Notes: generated by a model from the sequence alone, not told the origin. A DNA stretch of 64,000 nt from Phycisphaeraceae bacterium (GCA_019636515.1 JAHBXI010000001.1:1-64000), one strand, 5' to 3'; positions 18,474 through 27,383 are shown, numbered from the stretch's first letter. Translations and numbers: made by a program.

Positions 18474-20195
18474 TCATCCGGGGAGGTTCCGACGGCACGC
18501 CGCCAGCGCTTCACGCAGGGCGGATCGTTCGAGCATCCCGGCCCGCACCGCCGTCAGGCCAAGCGCCCGGCACGCCTCCGAAAGCGTGGCGGGCGGGCCT
18601 CCCGACCACCCGTACCGCGCGGCGAGGATGTTCGCGTGAGTTGTGGTGAGGCTGCCCAGAATCCCCCGCAGACGTTCATCCGGCTCCAGGAACGCCTGCC
18701 AGGGGTTCAGGTGGCGAGTCCAGTCCGCCATCGGGATGTCAAAGGTGAAAACGGCCGTCGCCCTTCGAGGCGGCGCCAGTGCCGCTTCGCGGTGTGCCCA
18801 CCGCGCCGCCTCTCGCGTGAGTGCCACGCTGACCGATCCGGCGAAACTTGCCCCGGTGGCCGAGGCGCGGAACGGATCGAAGGCGTCCACGGCTTCCGAC
18901 ACGGACCGCAGGGATGCCGCCACGAGAGCGGCGATCTCCGCCGGGCGGCGTCCGCCGAACGCCACGCCAAGCCTTCCTTCCAGGATCTGGAGCATCAGGG
19001 GAGTCTGCGCGCGCACGAGTTCGGCCTTCAGCCGAGATGCCCATCGGAGGTCTGTTTCCACGGCGTCGATCGCGCTTGCCGGAGGGTGAAGGCGATCCAC
19101 GGCGCCAAGGCCGCGGCCGGCTCGCCAGAGCAAGAACCGGTACGCCACACCCCGCGCCATCTCCTCGGCCTTGACCGGGACAACCCTTGCCCGGGCGGCC
19201 TGCAGGAAGCGGCTGAGGTCCCGCTCGGCGCCGCGGCCCAGCCCTTCTCGCGCCGGGGGGGTGCCAAGCAGCGACCTCGCCGCGTCTGAACGCTCGAACG
19301 TCGGGCTTGTCGCACCCTCAAGCGCGGAGGTGATCGACGTCAGAGCCGCGAGTCGCTCGAGAAGGGTGGCCCGAACAACCGCCTGGCGATTACGTCCCAG
19401 ACGCCGGCCCACCGGCCCCGGCTCGATCCCTCTTCGCCAGGCCCGGTACGCGAGCCGTCGCTCGCGTCGAGTCATGGCGATGCGGGATCGCCAGGTGGTG
19501 GCCGGGCGTCGGCCCTTGCCGCCATGGGTGGCGGCTCGGCGCTGCTCGGCGCGGATCAGCACCTGCCGGATCGTCTCCAGGCTTCGTCCGAGTCGGTGGG
19601 CGAGCCTGGCGGCGGCCTGGTTGAGCGATACCCCGTGGCGGCGTCGGTACCGATCCGCGAGGCGAGCGATGCGATCCCGCGTCCGGGCGTCCATGCGCGA
19701 GTAGGACCGAGCCTTGTCAAGCCTTCCCAGGTGGGTGGCTCGGTAGGCTTCGGCGCCCGCCGATCGGACGACAACGCGCGACCGCCCCCCCGCGACGCGG
19801 ACACGGCGAGCGATGAGCCCCTCGCGGCGGCATCGGTCGATGGTCCTGCGGCTGACTCCCCACGCCAGGGCGAGATCGTCCACGCTGACGAAGCCATCGG
19901 GCAAGTCGGAATCCTCGAGCACGGCCGCTTCGCACAGGTGCTCCACGAAGGCCGAGAGTTGGCTTAGGAGCGCGCGGCCCGCGACGAAAGAGGGCATCGA
20001 CGCGGCGTCGTCGGAGCGGTACTTCGTGACGCGAAAGACGATCCACTCGTTGGGGTACGTGCCCTGCGGATCGACCTGGGCCGCGAGGGACTCGCACCGA
20101 TCGATCGCCCGGAGGATCGCTTCGCGCGGGGCGTAGCGCAACTGTCGTGTAAGGTCGAGCAGGACGTTGAGCGTGAGGCTCGCCCGGCGCGGCAT
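18474..20195 (-). CDS. Sigma-70-related DNA-binding protein with degenerate region 4
   Basis: A 573-aa protein of a type I recognise from planctomycetes but cannot name. The N-terminus reads MPRRASLTLNVLLDLTRQLRY, then TYPNEWIVFRVTKYRSD. A MerR-like HTH lies at residues 103-132 (VSVDDLALAWGVSRRTIDRC). Further HTH-like stretches are SLNQAAARLAHRLGRSLETI and GRRLGRNRQAVVRATLLERL. The C-terminus (ILAARYGWSGGPPATLSEAC, then RALGLTAVRAGMLERSALRE) matches the architecture of sigma-70 region 4 (RFGLxxGxxxTLEEVGxxxGxTxERVRQIE), but the promoter-recognition helix is altered. It may be an unusual sigma factor or a regulator derived from one. The start at MPRR is used because the frame upstream is Arg/Pro-rich shadow that overlaps mqnA. 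It begins 47 nt after the mqnA stop, so the two may be co-transcribed. Confidence 0.65.
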   Translation of the reverse strand: MPRRASLTLNVLLDLTRQLRYAPREAILRAIDRCESLAAQVDPQGTYPNEWIVFRVTKYRSDDAASMPSFVAGRALLSQLSAFVEHLCEAAVLEDSDLPDGFVSVDDLALAWGVSRRTIDRCRREGLIARRVRVAGGRSRVVVRSAGAEAYRATHLGRLDKARSYSRMDARTRDRIARLADRYRRRHGVSLNQAAARLAHRLGRSLETIRQVLIRAEQRRAATHGGKGRRPATTWRSRIAMTRRERRLAYRAWRRGIEPGPVGRRLGRNRQAVVRATLLERLAALTSITSALEGATSPTFERSDAARSLLGTPPAREGLGRGAERDLSRFLQAARARVVPVKAEEMARGVAYRFLLWRAGRGLGAVDRLHPPASAIDAVETDLRWASRLKAELVRAQTPLMLQILEGRLGVAFGGRRPAEIAALVAASLRSVSEAVDAFDPFRASATGASFAGSVSVALTREAARWAHREAALAPPRRATAVFTFDIPMADWTRHLNPWQAFLEPDERLRGILGSLTTTHANILAARYGWSGGPPATLSEACRALGLTAVRAGMLERSALREALAACRRNLPG

Positions 20196-20242
20196 GGTCT
20201 GGTGCCCGGCCCTGGGCGGTCGGCGCCCGGGCCTCGATGCTT

Positions 20243-21100
20243 TCAGGGAACCGCGGTCCGAGCGTGGTCGTCGGACCACCTCGCCGGCTCCGGCCGGCAC
20301 AAGTCGGCCCTGGCGGCGTGCGAGAGAAACAGGTTCACCGCCTCGCGTTCCCGATCTCCGACGCAAAATCGCAGATGCTCGGTCAGGTACGAGCGAGCCA
20401 GGTCCGCCGGCCAGCGGTGGTCGGCGGATCTGTTCGCGATGATCCAGTCGAGCCTTGTCAGGTTGTGGCGCACCTGCCGATCGAGCAGGGCGGCGGCGGT
20501 TCGGAGCCTCGGGCCGCTGTCGGGGTCGTCCCAGGCGTCCGAGCGGCACATCCACGTCGCGTAGACGAAGGGAAGCCCGGTCAGTTCCTTCCACGCGGAT
20601 CCCAGGTCCATCTGGTGCGGGTAGCGGACGGCCGGGGGAGAATCCGTCACGACCTTATCCCCGATGAGCAGCATCGCGTCGGGCCAGTTGGCCTCCTGGC
20701 CGCCGTCGGCGACGCGCTCCCGGGCGTCGAACGAGACGAACTCCGGCAAGAGGCCGTGGACCATGTCGAGCAGGACCCGGCACAGCGCCACGGAGGTCCG
20801 GCTGTCCGTGTCGGCGTGAACCGTCCGGACCTGGTTGATCGGGGTTCGGGAGTAGAGCCGCACGGTCAAGGTCGGCCCGTCGCAGCCGATCATGCCCGCG
20901 GGGATGAGGGTCATTCCGACGCTCGACGAGGCCGCGTCGATGATCGAAGCCAGGCCGATGTCGGCCTCGCCCGTGGCCACCATCCCGGCGATCTTCGAGG
21001 GCACGGCGGTCTGGACGCGTACGCCGGCGGTCTTGTCGAGCCCCTCGATCAGGGGGACCGTGTTCAGGTAACGGACGGCGGCGATGCGAACGCTGAACAT
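20243..21100 (-). CDS. mqnA: Chorismate dehydratase (futalosine pathway of menaquinone)
   Basis: Dehydrates chorismate to 3-enolpyruvyl-benzoate, the first step of the futalosine route to menaquinone. The 285-aa protein has the family's opening RIAAVRYLNTVPLIEGL, then PSKIAGMVATGEADIGLASI. Further segments are LYSRTPINQVRTVHAD and LIGDKVV, followed by the YPHQMDLGSAWKELTGLPFVYATW block that is diagnostic for MqnA/MqnD-type periplasmic-binding-like folds. No other mqn gene is in the window. The start MFSVRIAAV at 21100 was chosen over a longer Arg/Pro/His-rich frame. It is 65 nt downstream of the TetR gene on the same strand. Confidence 0.92.
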   Translation of the reverse strand: MFSVRIAAVRYLNTVPLIEGLDKTAGVRVQTAVPSKIAGMVATGEADIGLASIIDAASSSVGMTLIPAGMIGCDGPTLTVRLYSRTPINQVRTVHADTDSRTSVALCRVLLDMVHGLLPEFVSFDARERVADGGQEANWPDAMLLIGDKVVTDSPPAVRYPHQMDLGSAWKELTGLPFVYATWMCRSDAWDDPDSGPRLRTAAALLDRQVRHNLTRLDWIIANRSADHRWPADLARSYLTEHLRFCVGDREREAVNLFLSHAARADLCRPEPARWSDDHARTAVP

Positions 21101-21165
21101 ACGGGGATTCTTGACCGCCGGGAGCACCCGGGCGAGGCGGCGCGGGCCGGTGGTCCCGGGACGAA

Positions 21166-21789
21166 TCAAGCCGCGTCTTCGGGGCGACGATCCGAGGCCC
21201 GCCCGATCAGCAGGCGAGTCAGCATGTCCTGGACGTGCGAGCCGGAGGCGTCCATGCCCTGGCCCTCGACCCTGAGCGCGCTGAGCGACCCGTAGCCCAG
21301 CCCGATGTGGATCAGCAGCCAGGCGATCAGTTCTCCGCTGTAGCGGCTGGTGACCTTGTGGTCCGCCTGCGCGCGCTCGATTTCGCGGCGCAAAAACCCG
21401 TGCAGGTTCCGGAACGTGGTGGTGATGGCATCGTGGATGGGCGTGTCGTCGACCTCGGTGATCGCCTGGAGTAGCACGAGGTAGTCGTGGCGGCCCTCGG
21501 GCGTCACCATGGGATTGTCTCCGAGCAGCCGCTTGAGGCGCTCGGCCGCGTCCGCCGCGCCCGCGAGGTGGTGTTCCCACGTCTCGATCGTCCGCTGCCC
21601 GGCCCGCACGATCAGGGCGACGAACAGGTCCCGTTTGGAATCAAAATGCCGGTACAAAATGGGCTCGGTCACCCCGGCCGCCCGTGCCAGTTCGGCGGTG
21701 GTCGCCCTGGCGTACCCGTGCCGGGCGAACAACTCCGCCGCCCGGTCGAGCAACTGTTCCTTTCGCTGGGCTGCGGGGAGGCGTGTCAC
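21166..21789 (-). CDS. TetR/AcrR-family transcriptional regulator
   Basis: A 207-aa repressor. The N-terminal HTH is complete: RKEQLLDRAAELFARHGYAR, TTAELARAAGVTEPILYRHF and DSKRDLFVALIV. The C-terminal ligand domain is unspecific. The start is GTG. It is divergent from the PglD-like gene (92 nt gap), whose promoter it may share, and upstream of mqnA on the same strand. Target genes are not known. Confidence 0.92.
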   Translation of the reverse strand: MTRLPAAQRKEQLLDRAAELFARHGYARATTAELARAAGVTEPILYRHFDSKRDLFVALIVRAGQRTIETWEHHLAGAADAAERLKRLLGDNPMVTPEGRHDYLVLLQAITEVDDTPIHDAITTTFRNLHGFLRREIERAQADHKVTSRYSGELIAWLLIHIGLGYGSLSALRVEGQGMDASGSHVQDMLTRLLIGRASDRRPEDAA

Positions 21790-21881
21790 GGAAACAGTCT
21801 AGCAAGGGCTAACTACGGCGGCACCTCTCGGCGAGCCAAAGACCCGACCCCGATTCGTCCCCGCCGCCCGCATATTCAAGG

Positions 21882-22556
21882 ATGGCCGTTCGATGCGTCG
21901 ATCCCACTGCCGTGCCTGACGATGCGCTCCGAGAACAACTCGTCCTTGTCGGGGGCGGCGGTCATGCCCTGGTCGTTGCCGAGTCGGCTCGTTCGGCCGG
22001 CTGGCGGGTCCGAGGGTTTCTCGATGATGCCCCTTCCCCGGTGGCGGCTTCGCGGGCGGGCTTGGAGAGGATCGGCTCACTCCGGGATGGATTCAAGGAC
22101 GTGGCGGGCATCATCGCCGTGGGTCATGGAGCGTTGCGCCGCTGGCTGATCGATCACCCCGGCGTGCCGCGATGGGCGGTGATCATCGCTCCCGGGGCGC
22201 ACGTCTGCGGGACGGCGTCCCTGGGGCCGGGGGTTTTCGTGGCTCCGGGGGCGGTCGTGCATTCGTGGGCGGTGGTGGGTCCGCACGCGATCATCAACAC
22301 GTCGGCCATCGTCGAGCACGAGTGCGTGGTGGGGGAGAATGTTCATGTGGCGCCCGGGGCGGTGATCGGCGGGAACGCGTCGATCGGATGCGACGCGCTG
22401 GTGGGCCTGGGCGCGGTGGTGCTGCCCGGGGTGAGCATCGGGGAACGGTGCGTGGTGGGGGCCGGGGCGGTGGTGACGCGTGATGTAGCGGCGGGTCAGA
22501 CGGTGGCGGGCGTACCGGCGAGGGCCTGGCCCGTCGAGCCCGTGCGGGCCGGTTGA
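21882..22556 (+). CDS. PglD/NeuD-type sugar O- or N-acyltransferase
   Basis: A 224-aa acetyltransferase likely acting on nucleotide sugars. The N-terminal Rossmann part reads LVLVGGGGHALVVAESARSA and then GFLDDAP. It is followed by a left-handed parallel beta-helix of hexapeptide repeats (GPGVFVAPGAVVHSWAVVGP, INTSAIVEHECVVGENVHVA, GAVIGGNASIGCDALVGLGA). The catalytic-type His is in EHECVVG. It ends with AAGQTVAGVPARAW, usual for the family. It could serve the surface glycans built by the glycosyltransferases at 41-47 kb, though it is not adjacent to them. A start slightly downstream is possible, since no good ribosome-binding site is seen. It converges with bamA (6 nt gap). Confidence 0.9.
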   Translation: MAVRCVDPTAVPDDALREQLVLVGGGGHALVVAESARSAGWRVRGFLDDAPSPVAASRAGLERIGSLRDGFKDVAGIIAVGHGALRRWLIDHPGVPRWAVIIAPGAHVCGTASLGPGVFVAPGAVVHSWAVVGPHAIINTSAIVEHECVVGENVHVAPGAVIGGNASIGCDALVGLGAVVLPGVSIGERCVVGAGAVVTRDVAAGQTVAGVPARAWPVEPVRAG

Positions 22557-22562
22557 CCGGGA

Positions 22563-25253
22563 TCAGAACGGGATGTCGATCGAGAAGGTGAAGACCCGCT
22601 CCCGGTCGCCGTAGTACTTCACGAGCGGGAAGCCAAAGTCAAACGCCAGCGGCGCGGGGCTGAGGCCGGGGATGTACACACGGACGCCGAATCCCGCCGA
22701 GACGCGATACTGGTCGAATCCCGGGTCGTTGGTCACCGTGCCGCTGTCGATGAAGCCCACCACCGCGACCACCTCCGACCACAAGGGCTGGAGGATCTCC
22801 GTTCCGAAGAAGAACGACCACGTACCGCCGACGGGATCATCCCCGAGCGTCTTGGTGTCGTTGCGGATGCCCTTGGGGGAGATGGTTCGGTAGTTGAACC
22901 CCCGGAAGGACTGCCCGCCGAGGTAGAAGCGTTCGTACACGGGGGCCTCGTCGGGTCCCTGCGGGATGTACCCGGCGGAGGTCTTGAAACTCAGAACGGT
23001 CTTGTCTCCCAGGAATCCCTCGCTGACGGTGAGGAAGATCTGGTGCTGGGCCTTGAGCGTGGTGAAGGTGAAGTCGCCCCCGAGCGCCCCGGCCTGCTCG
23101 GCGAGCATTTCGATCCTGGTTCCCTTCGTCGGCCGTATGAAATCGTCCACGCTGGTTCGTGTCAGCGACAGACCGACGGACGTGAGGATGTTCTGGTCGG
23201 CGACTTCCCAGTAGTCCACGGGGCTTCCCGCGTCGATGTCGCTGAGGTTGATGGACTCGATGCGGATGGGGAGGGACCCGACCCATCGCGTGCCGAACCG
23301 GCGTCCGAAACTGGCGCGTCCCCCGTACCGCTCCTCGTCGTATTCGTCGTAGTCTCGCTTGCGGAAAAAGAGGGTTCCCGACGCCGAGTAGTCGGACTCG
23401 AAGAGGTACGGCTCGGTCAGCGAGATGGTGTAGAGTTGGACCTCGGTTCCGGGCAGCGCTTCCATCTTGAACGTCTGGCCGGCCCCCCGGAAGGCCCTGC
23501 CCGAGGCGAACTCCCCGAACGAGTCGGGCCAGTCCGTCACGTCGAAGTTGCGCTGCTCGAGCGCGATCCGGCCGCCGAAGCCGTCGTCCGACCCGACCGA
23601 CACGCCGAAGGTGAACGAGCCGGTGTTGGTTTCCGTGATCTCGGCGATCACGTCCCGGTACTCGGGGTCCTCGGGGTCGGGCGCCTGGATCGTGATCTTG
23701 ACGGAGCCGGGCTGGAAGAGCCGCAGGCGATCCAGCCGCTTTCGGCTTTCCTGGATGGCGGTCGAATCCAGGGGCTTGTCGGGCTCGACCTCGATGTGAC
23801 GGCGGATGACCTCGTGGCGCGTCAGTTCGTTGCCGATGATCTCCACCACCCCGGTTTTGTACTGGCGACCCTCGACGATCCGAAGCAGCATGTCAACCTG
23901 GGGGCTCTCGGGATCGCGCAGTTCGCGGGAGGTCAGCAGGACGGGGATCGCCCCCCGGTCGGGGTCGTCGAACACGTACCCGAGTTTCCCGTAGGCCTCG
24001 CGTATCGCGTCGAAACTCTTGCGCATCTTGTCCTGGCTGTAGACATCCCCGGGCTTGAGGAGCATCATCCCGCGCAACTGCTCGACGGAGAATTGCCCGG
24101 GAGGAAAGACCGCGAATTCCCCCGCCCCGAGTTGCAGCACCGTCTCCCCGGGGGCGGCCTGGCGGTTGGCTTCCTCGGCCGTGTCGAAGGTCCGTGCCAG
24201 CCGTGGGAAGTACACCTGGAGCGACCGCAGGGTGTAGACGCGGCCCTCGTCGATCACGAACGTCACGATCGCCTCTCGGCCGTTGGGCGAGGTGCGGACG
24301 ATCCGGTCCACGCGGACGTCCAGGTACCCTCGGTCCCTGTAGAAATCCACCAGGGCCGAGACGTCCGTGTCGAGCATGTTGTCGTCGAGCGGCCCGCGGC
24401 GGAAGATCGGCCAGGCCTCCTTGGTCTTGATCTGCGAGCGAAGTTCGCGCGGCGTGAACGAGTTGTTCCCCTCGAAGCGGATGTCCATCACCTTCACGCG
24501 CTCGCCCTCGCGAACCTTGAACAGCACGATCTCCTGCTCTTCAAGGGCCTTTTCGTCCACCGTACACTCGGCGAGGTAGAAGCCCTTGTCCCGGTACAGG
24601 TCCTTGATTCTCCGGCACGCCCGGTCGAGTTGGTACCGGTCCACCGGCGTGCCGATCAGGATCGAAACCACCTTGACGATGTCCTGGTCGGAGAGTTCCT
24701 TGTTGCCCACCGACTGGACGTCCCGAACGATCGGCTGCAACGCGACCGTGATGTACAGGATGATCGAACCGTCGGTCTGCAACGCGGCCCGCAGGTCCAC
24801 CTGCCGGTACCGGCCGCGGCGGTTCAGACGCTCGATGTCGCCCGTGATCGTCCGCTGCACGTACTCGGAGCCCGCCCGCGTCCGGATCGTGTTCTCGATG
24901 TCGCGGCGGTCGGCCGCATCGAGGGGAACAAACTCACCCGGGCGGTCGTGGCCCGCCGGCCGCAGCATCGTGATCTCCCGGATGAGGCGGCCCTCGTAGA
25001 TTTCGAGTTCGCGTGGAGGGGGCGTCGTCGGACCGGCCTCGCGCGGCGGGTCTTCGAACGACATCGGATCCTCGTCCGGGGGATCGGCTTGCCCCGCCGC
25101 CCACGCCGCGGCCGCCGCGAGCAGCGCCATCCCGAATACCAGGCCGCCTTGACGTCCCGGGAATCGGTGGCCCGGGAATCGGTGGCCCGGGAATCGGTGG
25201 CCCGGGAATCGGTGGGTAGTTTCTTGAGGTGGATGCGCGGGCGGGTGCGTCAC
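22563..25253 (-). CDS. bamA: Outer-membrane assembly protein BamA (Omp85)
   Basis: Core of the machinery that inserts beta-barrel proteins into the outer membrane. In 896 residues, several POTRA modules follow the leader (for example VQSVGNKELSDQDIVKVVSI, VMDIRFEGNNSFTPRELRSQ, and GVVEIIGNELTRHEVIRRHI). The C-terminal barrel has the loop-6 motif GGQSFRGF and ends with a terminal Phe (FTFSIDIPF), the signal for assembly. The N-terminus is odd. After GTG comes PPAHPPQETT and then HRFPG four times, encoded by a 15-bp tandem repeat, before a hydrophobic leader (GGLVFGMALLAAAAAWAAGQA). No good internal start replaces the GTG, so the repeat probably is translated and varies in copy number. An acidic/Pro-rich linker follows. 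Confidence 0.93.
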   Translation of the reverse strand: MTHPPAHPPQETTHRFPGHRFPGHRFPGHRFPGRQGGLVFGMALLAAAAAWAAGQADPPDEDPMSFEDPPREAGPTTPPPRELEIYEGRLIREITMLRPAGHDRPGEFVPLDAADRRDIENTIRTRAGSEYVQRTITGDIERLNRRGRYRQVDLRAALQTDGSIILYITVALQPIVRDVQSVGNKELSDQDIVKVVSILIGTPVDRYQLDRACRRIKDLYRDKGFYLAECTVDEKALEEQEIVLFKVREGERVKVMDIRFEGNNSFTPRELRSQIKTKEAWPIFRRGPLDDNMLDTDVSALVDFYRDRGYLDVRVDRIVRTSPNGREAIVTFVIDEGRVYTLRSLQVYFPRLARTFDTAEEANRQAAPGETVLQLGAGEFAVFPPGQFSVEQLRGMMLLKPGDVYSQDKMRKSFDAIREAYGKLGYVFDDPDRGAIPVLLTSRELRDPESPQVDMLLRIVEGRQYKTGVVEIIGNELTRHEVIRRHIEVEPDKPLDSTAIQESRKRLDRLRLFQPGSVKITIQAPDPEDPEYRDVIAEITETNTGSFTFGVSVGSDDGFGGRIALEQRNFDVTDWPDSFGEFASGRAFRGAGQTFKMEALPGTEVQLYTISLTEPYLFESDYSASGTLFFRKRDYDEYDEERYGGRASFGRRFGTRWVGSLPIRIESINLSDIDAGSPVDYWEVADQNILTSVGLSLTRTSVDDFIRPTKGTRIEMLAEQAGALGGDFTFTTLKAQHQIFLTVSEGFLGDKTVLSFKTSAGYIPQGPDEAPVYERFYLGGQSFRGFNYRTISPKGIRNDTKTLGDDPVGGTWSFFFGTEILQPLWSEVVAVVGFIDSGTVTNDPGFDQYRVSAGFGVRVYIPGLSPAPLAFDFGFPLVKYYGDRERVFTFSIDIPF
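25156..25215. repeat. 15-bp tandem repeat in the bamA leader, 4 copies
   Basis: Unit CCCGGGAATCGGTGG (plus strand), four perfect copies at 25156-25170, 25171-25185, 25186-25200 and 25201-25215. In the bamA frame it gives HRFPG four times, so copy changes stay in frame. Confidence 0.95.
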
Positions 25254-25463
25254 GGGACCGGGACAATACTCTCCCGGACCGAAGGATACAAACCGCCTCT
25301 CCCGGCGAAGGTCGGGTCCAGGCGTGGCCGCGGGCTCCCAAGGCGGGTACGCTTGCCCTCTTCGCGTCGGTGCCGGCCGACCTCGGACAACAGGAACGGT
25401 CGGTCAGGGCTGTCCTCCGGGGCTGCCTCGCTTTCGGAACCGCCTCAGGGGCTTGGGTTCGGA

Positions 25464-25533
25464 GGGTTTGGCGACAAGGGTTTGGCGATAAGGGTTTGGT
25501 GACAAGGGTTTGGTGACAAGGGTTTGGCGACAA
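25464..25533. repeat. 14-bp tandem repeat, 5 copies
   Basis: Unit GGGTTTGGCGACAA, five copies with scattered C/T changes (copies 25464-25477 to 25520-25533). It lies between the divergent bamA and the small membrane gene, about 20 nt before the latter's start. Confidence 0.93.
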
Positions 25534-25555
25534 GGGACTCAGGAGGGGATGCTCC

Positions 25556-25801
25556 GTGGATATGTTTGTTCGCCCGGCCCGTCGCGGCGCCGTCGTCATG
25601 GCCGCCGTTTTGTCGATGACCGGCGGGATGCTGCTGGCGTGGAATCTGGTTCGACCCGCCGCGCTGGCCGGGGCGTCGACGCTCGAACTGCTGATCGTCA
25701 TCGGCTTGCTGGTGCTGCCCGCCGCGGCGATCGGGGCCTGGCAGGCCGATCGCGTCGCCACCGCGCAATCGCCGGCCGTTCGAGCCGGCGATGATGATTG
25801 A
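25556..25801 (+). CDS. Small two-helix membrane protein, unknown function
   Basis: An 81-aa protein with two hydrophobic stretches, GAVVMAAVLSMTGGMLLAW and LLIVIGLLVLPAAAIGAW, and a short acidic tail. The GTG at 25556 is preferred because AGGAGGGG lies 8 nt upstream; the in-frame ATG at 25562 would be too far. It sits directly after a 14-bp tandem repeat and 81 nt before folC, so it may be co-transcribed with it. No family recognised. Confidence 0.6.
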   Translation: MDMFVRPARRGAVVMAAVLSMTGGMLLAWNLVRPAALAGASTLELLIVIGLLVLPAAAIGAWQADRVATAQSPAVRAGDDD

Positions 25802-25882
25802 ACTCCCGGCCTTGGGGAGAGCCGCCCCGCCGCCTGTCGGTTGTTCGCATGACTCGCCGGAGCCGCTACAGTCGAAATCGAC

Positions 25883-27343
25883 ATGACACGGCGGCCACCG
25901 ACAGTTTCACGAGCGGGTGTCCAGCGTCTTGGAAAGATCCGCGCGCACGGCGCGGCGGTGTCGCCGCCCGTCGAGGCCGACCGTGACCTGAACACCGACG
26001 CGGGGTGCCTGACGTACCTCGACGGTCTGGTCAACGTCGAGCGAGCCCGGCTGAAATCCGCCGACCCGGAGATTTTTAAACTCGACCGGATGCGGGCGCT
26101 GCTTGACGTGCTTGGAAGCCCGCACCAGCAGATCCGCTGCGTGCATGTCGCCGGCAGCAAGGGCAAGGGCAGCACCTGCCACATGATTTCCGCCGCCCTG
26201 GAAGGGTGCGGCCTGACGGTCGGGTTGTACACCAGCCCCCACCTGGTCGATGTACGCGAGCGTGTTCAGATCAACCACCGGCCGATCTCCCCGGCGGCGT
26301 TCACCGAGGCCATCGCCCGCGTCGCCGCCGCCTCCGATCAGGTCGCCCAGGCGTTCGGGAACGCCACGTACTTCGAGCACCTGACCGCGGCCGCCTTCCT
26401 CTACTTTGCCGAGCAGGCCGTCGACCTGGCCGTGATCGAAGTCGGCCTGGGTGGAAGGCTTGATTCGACCAACGTTGTGGTTCCGGAGGTCTGCGTCGTC
26501 ACGGCCATCCAACTCGAGCACACCCACCTCCTGGGCGACTCGCTGGAGGCCATCGCCAGGGAGAAGGCGGGGATCTTCAAGCCCGACGTTCCGGCCGTCA
26601 CCTGCCAGCAGGCCTCGCCTTCCGTCCTGGCCGCGATACGGGAGGTCGCATCCGACGTCGGCGCGACCCTTGAGGTACTGGGCGAGACCATCGATTTCTC
26701 CTGCCGCTTTGAGGCCAATCAGGAACTCGGTCCGCACGCCCGGGTCGTTCTGACCACCGCCGGATCGAACTTTGAGCACATCGCCGTCCCGCTTCGCGGC
26801 GAACACCAGTCGATCAACTGCGGGCTGGCGCTCGCGGTGGTCGACAAACTCCGGGGCCGCGGTTTTCGGCTCCCCGACCGTGAGGTTGTCCAGGGCCTTG
26901 CCCGGACGCGCAACCCCGGCCGCATGGAGCAGGTCTGGTCGTCGCCGCGGGTGATCATCGACGGGGCGCACAACCCCGAGTCCGTGGGGGGGGTGATGAA
27001 GGCGCTGGGGGCTCACCTGAGGTACGACTCGCTGGTCGTGATCTTCGGGTGTGCCGCGGACAAGAACATCCTGGGCATGCTCTCCAGGATCGCGTCGGGA
27101 GCGGACAAGGTGATCTTCACCCGCGCCGAGAACAACGCTCGGGCCGCCGATCCCCGCGACCTTCAACGCCGGTTCGCGGAGGTCAGCCACAAAATGTCAC
27201 TGACCGCCCCGACGCTCAAGGACGCGATCAACCTGGCCGCGCGCGCCGTCGGCCGCGATGACCTGATCTGCATCACCGGATCGTTCTATATCGCCGGAGA
27301 GGCCCGGAGACTCTTTGAAGCACGCGCCCGCATGGGGTCGTGA
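25883..27343 (+). CDS. folC: Folylpolyglutamate synthase / dihydrofolate synthase
   Basis: Adds glutamate to dihydropteroate or folates in an ATP-dependent Mur-ligase-type reaction. The 486-aa enzyme has the P-loop VHVAGSKGKGST, TSPHLVDVRERVQING-like (here INHRP) and EVGLGGRLDSTN. The EHTHLLG and KAGIFKP segments and IIDGAHNPESV follow in family order. The N-terminus has about 40 extra residues before the conserved TYLDGL region. The stop codon TGA (27341-27343) falls inside the first copy of a 17-bp tandem repeat. It is convergent with the next gene. Confidence 0.95.
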   Translation: MTRRPPTVSRAGVQRLGKIRAHGAAVSPPVEADRDLNTDAGCLTYLDGLVNVERARLKSADPEIFKLDRMRALLDVLGSPHQQIRCVHVAGSKGKGSTCHMISAALEGCGLTVGLYTSPHLVDVRERVQINHRPISPAAFTEAIARVAAASDQVAQAFGNATYFEHLTAAAFLYFAEQAVDLAVIEVGLGGRLDSTNVVVPEVCVVTAIQLEHTHLLGDSLEAIAREKAGIFKPDVPAVTCQQASPSVLAAIREVASDVGATLEVLGETIDFSCRFEANQELGPHARVVLTTAGSNFEHIAVPLRGEHQSINCGLALAVVDKLRGRGFRLPDREVVQGLARTRNPGRMEQVWSSPRVIIDGAHNPESVGGVMKALGAHLRYDSLVVIFGCAADKNILGMLSRIASGADKVIFTRAENNARAADPRDLQRRFAEVSHKMSLTAPTLKDAINLAARAVGRDDLICITGSFYIAGEARRLFEARARMGS

Positions 27344-27383
27344 GTCAGGTGGGGTCGTGAGTCAGGTGGGGTCGTGAGTCAGG
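27333..27383. repeat. 17-bp tandem repeat, 3 copies, carrying stop codons for two convergent genes
   Basis: Unit TGGGGTCGTGAGTCAGG, three perfect copies (27333-27349, 27350-27366, 27367-27383). folC ends with TGA at 27341-27343 in copy 1; the minus-strand gene ends with TGA read from 27381-27379 in copy 3. Confidence 0.95.

Noticed and set aside
17583..18514. Several frames reading GGTWGMWGNVGHVGERG-like sequence
   Set aside because: They are translations of the 19-bp tandem repeat and its surroundings, not genes.
20196..20594. Long N-terminal extension of the sigma-like gene
   Set aside because: It overlaps mqnA in another frame and is Arg/Pro-rich.
25229..25516. Plus-strand ORF of 95 residues between bamA and the small membrane gene
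   Set aside because: It lies over the bamA start region and the 14-bp array, and has no ribosome site or motif.
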